This document shows, piece after piece, positions 59,602 to 64,000 of a DNA stretch of 64,000 nt. Position 1 is the first letter of the stretch. Each line of letters begins with the position of its first letter. The notes beneath the pieces were generated by a model, which saw only the letters and a program-made list of their open reading frames with translations, was not told the origin of the DNA and did not search any database. Origin of the DNA: Volvariella volvacea V23 (taxonomy: Eukaryota > Basidiomycota > Agaricomycetes > Agaricales > Pluteaceae); contig KB722737.1 in NCBI GenBank assembly GCA_000349905.1, positions 2,307,158 to 2,371,157 of the forward strand, in the 5' to 3' direction. A program made the position numbers and the translations under genes.

Positions 59602-61924
59602 TTAACTGGAGGGTAAGGGGTTAGACGAGGGAAGGGTGCGCAGAGGAGAAATGCTGTTGGCAACATACTGTTTAATTATAAAATGAGCAGTTGATTCCGA
59701 TGAGTGATAAAAAAGCAGGTGCTGATGACAGAGAATAAGCAAAGAGAAGATATAGGAAACCGGTGGGGGTAACTATGTGGATAGATAAACCACTGCAACG
59801 GGGAGTACCGTTGAGTTGATTTTGAGGGAAGGGGGAGAAGGAGAACAAGATAGGTATAAAAACAAGCGTGAGGAGGTCGTGAGGAGTGGATTTATTTGAA
59901 AGATATGTCCGAAGAAACCCAGGTGACAGAAATGGGGTTTGGGCAGACCTAGAGGGAAGGGGAGGTTAAGAAGGTAGGGAGAGTGAGGTGAGGCAAAGGG
60001 GAGGCATTCACGGAATCTAGTCAGGTTTTGATCGCAGACGCAACGTGCCCTTGTTGTGGCCGGCTGTTTCCCAATAATTAATCAGGTCGTGGTCCGGGCG
60101 TCAGTGGAGACAACGATGAGTGGCAGGCCGTGGGGGAAGCGAGAGGAAAGAGAGTGGAGATGGTGGTGGAAAGAGAGCAAGAGCTGGAGAGCGTCGACGA
60201 CGGCGAGAAGGTTGACCAAACCCTCCGCCTGTCCAACCACCCGGTCTTTTCCTTTTTTGGTCATGGCATTATTTCAATCTCCGATCCGAATCGCACAGGC
60301 TTTTACGCTTGAACACAGGTTGGTCGTCACCTTGACTATGGCGTTGTCACGTGCTGCTCGGTGAAGACGGAAATTTGGCCAGATGGCAGAAAACAAAAGC
60401 ATTTCGTAGAACCATTTCATATCGCATCGATCTTGCAACTCCGTTAAGAACATATAGCATACACCCGTACCACCTCGTGTCCATACCGTCTCTATCACAG
60501 GTACAATCTAAGACGCCCACCTCTTGCTCGCCAGCTGCATTGCCTCGTGCATGATACCTATCTGATCAGTCTCTCACTCATCACCATTCTTTCCAGTCTT
60601 CTCCACCACCGCAAATTCTCACCCACCCGCCCTCGTCATTTGTTTGACGTTAATCGAAAGTTTGCCTCCTGTCAGAACGCCGTGCCTCTCGACGGGACGG
60701 ACCATGTGAGTGCGTTTGGGCGCGAATCCCAAGATGGTTAACGCCTTTCCGGGTGGGGCATCTCTGTGATGCCTTGTCTAGATTGTGCCCCTAGCTCAAA
60801 GATGACCTAGTAGTCCACTGGCGTTACGTCCGTAATGAACGCAGTGCCTCGACTGATTTTAGGTAATGTCGACATTTCTAACCATAACGGAGGCTACTCT
60901 ATTCAGATCATATCAACACCGTAGCGGACCCGAATGCTGGGTCAGCTTCTCCTCCCAACACGAGGCGCCACGGCACGTTTTGCCATAGATATCATCAGTA
61001 ATTCACTCACAGGCTGTTCTCTGTGCCTAAGCTACCTCCATTCCTGACCTTATTAATGTGAATGTTTGGGCTGTCTTGTGGCAATCTGGCCCCATGTCCC
61101 AAACCATCGCATGCAAGCATTCAACCTACATCGGCCGTACCTCATATGGTTTGTCCAATTTGGAAACCGCTAAATAGCCTATGATCTAGTAATTAGCACC
61201 TGTGGAGAAGGGAACTTGACGGCCCTTCTCATTTACTGTGCCCTTTTCATTTTACGAATTAACAGCAAGTTCTCCGGCCCTACCTGCGAATGGGTGATCC
61301 AAGGGATCCCGGGCGGCATAAGATGAATGCCCGGACCCCTTGGTCGGTATGTCCATCAGCAATCGACATACCGAGTTTATATGGCCTAGTTCCCAACATT
61401 CCATTTTGTGCAAAATCATCCATCTCCACGTCTGCCAAGGCCGGTCAACTAGCCCCTTACCAAAACTTGTGCATTCTTCAAATGCATCATATGTCAACTA
61501 TCCGGAAACTATGAGAAAGGTTGCTCAGTTAACCGCATAGTTACACCAAGTGGCCTTGTTCATTCCATCTGGCGATCAACAACATGCGGCATACACGCTT
61601 TCATACCCAAGGACTGATCTTTCCAAGATCGTTGACTGATAACCGAATTGCTGGATCGTCCTGGTTTCTATCAGTTATACAACTTAGAAGGCAGGCCTGA
61701 GGTACTGAGGGTGTAGGAGGAGATTGTAGATGGATATTGGGCTTGTCAAGATAGAAGAACGGATTGAAGGAAAGCTTCCGGAATCGATTAAAGCTCAGGG
61801 TGCACGCATATTATTATCGTCACGATGGTGGCGTGCGTATGACAACTAACAGCTGACTTGTGTGATGGTACGTAAGTTCTACAAACACTACGCGGGATCC
61901 GGGTCTAGCAAGGTAATCATAGTA
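59602..61924. other. 2.3-kb intergenic region
   Basis: The upstream region of the CCCH gene and downstream of the second BLM10. A CACGTG lies at 60348-60353. Short ORFs on both strands (60547-60741, 61290-61514 among others) have no motif. Nothing else is supportable. Confidence 0.5.
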
Positions 61925-64000
61925 TTAAGCATCTATTGAATGCGAGTTCAGATGCGGTTAATGAGACAGAGAAGCATTCAACAGCATATATGCACAGGAA
62001 CTCACAGTATGACGTGCCCACCAGCATTGTGGATAGACTTTGGAGTTGATCTTCGTCAAACATGTGTTGGTCCTTATGCCATGTATCCTGAAGCAAGGAT
62101 GACGCTACTAAAAGGTACGATGAGTGATAATACACACCTGATGAGTCTAGATTTCGGTGGTTAAAAGAGATTTCTTATCAATGAAAGTAATTACAAATAC
62201 AAATACCTTTTTAAATTCTGAAGCGCACTTGCGGATAGTTGTGGATATGGGAGGTGGATCTGCAGCGTGAAGTGCGAGGACTACACGTGTGGGGAGTGAA
62301 AATGAAGGAATAACAAAAGCCTTTAAGCACTCTTACTTTCGGTAAGTGGAGGCATCCAGGGCTCAACAGAGTAGGGCACACTCTCAATGAGCGCACACAG
62401 CCCTAGGACGGCGGAATGAAGTACTCTCAGTTGATTTGCGTAATTTGGATCGCGCCGTGGTGGGAGGCTAGTTCTTCGCGCTAACTCTACGAAGCGATTC
62501 TGAAGCAGGAAGAGCTAAGCAGGGCGAATAATAACGAGGACGCGGCCCACCTTTAGGGGTACTATACTCTGACGTTGGGAGCAACGAATGACGCCCGCCA
62601 GAACCTTTGAAGCTGCCTCCCGTACTTCGACATTCTCATCTGAAAGACAGTCGAGAAGAACGTCCATCACCTTCCCTGCATCACTGATTGTGATTGTCAG
62701 CAGGTTTCGATAGAAGAATACCACCAATGCCGGCAATGCATGAAGCCTTATTCTCCATGACTGCACGTACTCAGCTTAGTTTTGACCACTTGCGGACATA
62801 CCGACTGCACTCACTTTGGACGATTTCACCGCAGTCACAAATCGATCAATGATGGGTTCTACATAATCGAAGGGCGGTGAGACGGATGACAGAATGTTCA
62901 GCACAGCTGAGCTATAGTTTTGCAGATCTGAGCTGTCGTTAAGCTCGGACATATGTAATATTTCGGGCCTGTTAGGTAACGAAGGTCAGAGGGAGTATTC
63001 AATGACTCTGTGCGAAACACACATCATAGGAAGGACGTATGGGAACATAAGGCTTGCCTGGGCACCATGGGCAGAATACCAGATCCATTGCAATACTGGG
63101 ACGAATATGTTAGCTAGCTGGAGCGACAGGAGCAAGGATGCACCTACAAGTCAAACCAACTTTATCGTACTAGGATTTCGCACGTTAATTAGAGCGGAAG
63201 TAACAAAATTGAAGCACGAACTTGTGATTGGCTAACTCTAGGTGGTGGTAGTCGTTGGTCTCTCCATTCAGGTAATTTATCCAGTATTGCCTGTATCGAG
63301 TCCAGGTACCTCGCGTTGCTGAACACGATATCATCAGCGCAGTAGCGATACGAGAAAAAAGATTGATTACCGAATATGAAGAGGGTCGCGCTCTGTTTGG
63401 CAAGCTTCTAGAAGTGCAGAAACTGTTGGGTAAACAGGCTCCCATTGGTTCCTCATTAGCATATACAAGCTTTGACAGAGGTGTGTCCTCATCTAGAAGA
63501 TCGAGTTCTAGTGCCCGCTAAACCAGCATAATTGAACCTGACTAACTTCCGCATAAGCCGTGTTGGCATGTTCCAGGAGAAGCTTAATATCGTAGTCCAT
63601 TCTCGGGTTGAAATGGCTTCCCAAAATATCCGTGAGCATGACAAAGAGAGTCAATGACTTGCTCACTAGTACATCATTAAATCGTCGAAGGCCTCATGAT
63701 AAACAAAAGAGCTTACTCGCGAATGCGGAGTCCCCATTAAACTCAAGTGGGAGTGACTGCAACCAGTTAACCAAGATTTGACTACGCCGAGGATCGCGAT
63801 CCTGTAGAATGGACTGAAAAAATGATAGTGAGATATTTTCATGCTATCCTTTGCTAGGACTTACGCTAAAGATGCCTTCCCAAAAAGATAGTGTATCTGG
63901 TTTTATCTGGGCGAAAATACCATCAAGTCTTGGCTTGATCCAGTCCCACAGTTTGTCTAGACGGTGCACTGGCCAATGTTTAGATCCTTCAAAGAGCGTT
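61925..64000 (-). CDS. Second Blm10/PA200 paralog, C-terminal part (truncated by window edge)
   Basis: Exons running leftwards from the right edge match the last fifth of Blm10. They read LFEGSKHWPVHRLDKLWDWI, then LQDRDPRRSQILVNWLQSLP, VLLDCLSDENVEVREAASKV followed by LAGVIRCSQRQSIVPLK, RFVELARRTSLPPRRDPNYA, LRVLHSAVLGLCALIESVPY, HAADPPPISTTIRKCASEFK, then DTWHKDQHMFDEDQLQSLST. The final intron (62005-61933, GTGAGT...ATAG) splits TAC-T from AT-GCT-TAA, giving the C-terminus GTSYYA. Similarity to the first copy is clear but only moderate, so it is an old paralog rather than a fresh duplicate. The two copies are tail to tail, 31 kb apart. The 5' end lies outside the window. Confidence 0.88.

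Noticed and set aside
22319..64000. Recent inverted duplication including BLM10
   Set aside because: The two copies have diverged at protein level and their neighbours do not match, so it is not a recent segmental duplication.

Overview
The window looks like nuclear DNA from a filamentous basidiomycete, most likely an agaricomycete. Genes are dense and sit on both strands. Almost all are cut by many short GT-AG introns of about 40-95 bp. The gene content is fungal: Rpd3 with an Rxt2-like subunit, Rad14, Blm10, class III chitinases with CBM5/12 modules, a DHA2-type drug transporter and fungal biotin synthase. A genus cannot be fixed from the sequence alone. I saw no rRNA, tRNA, transposon or CRISPR array.

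Left part (1-21 kb): a long disordered protein possibly cut by the window edge; succinyl-CoA ligase beta (minus); a DinB-like protein; the class I histone deacetylase RPD3; the XPA-family repair protein RAD14; a peroxisomal-type acyl-CoA thioesterase; a BTG/Tob-family protein; biotin synthase; and a degenerate REX4-like exonuclease.

Middle (21-40 kb): an RXT2-like subunit, presumably of the Rpd3L complex; a complete BLM10/PA200 proteasome activator of 8.5 kb; a HIT protein head to head with a translin-family TRAX gene; a membrane protein of unknown family; a RING-finger protein whose second RING cysteine lies on a 15-nt exon; a Ser/Pro-rich protein; and a WRN-type 3'-5' exonuclease with its visible catalytic residues intact.

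Right part (40-64 kb): a tandem pair of GH18 chitinases (one with two chitin-binding modules, one with a Ser/Thr/Pro tail); CK2 alpha divergent from a SET-domain gene; a mitochondrial J-protein (Mdj1 type) carrying a frameshift and a lost splice donor; a DHA2 MFS transporter; a choline/ethanolamine kinase; a tandem CCCH zinc-finger protein; and the 3' end of a second, diverged BLM10 paralog on the minus strand.

Most neighbours are ordinary housekeeping genes without an operon-like theme. The observations most worth following are the two BLM10 paralogs, both of which hide their HbYX proteasome-docking tail behind an 8-nt last exon; the REX4-like gene that keeps its exon frame but has lost catalytic residues; the damaged MDJ1 gene; and two microexons recovered by family motif. 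I did not find a convincing wholly new multi-gene system.
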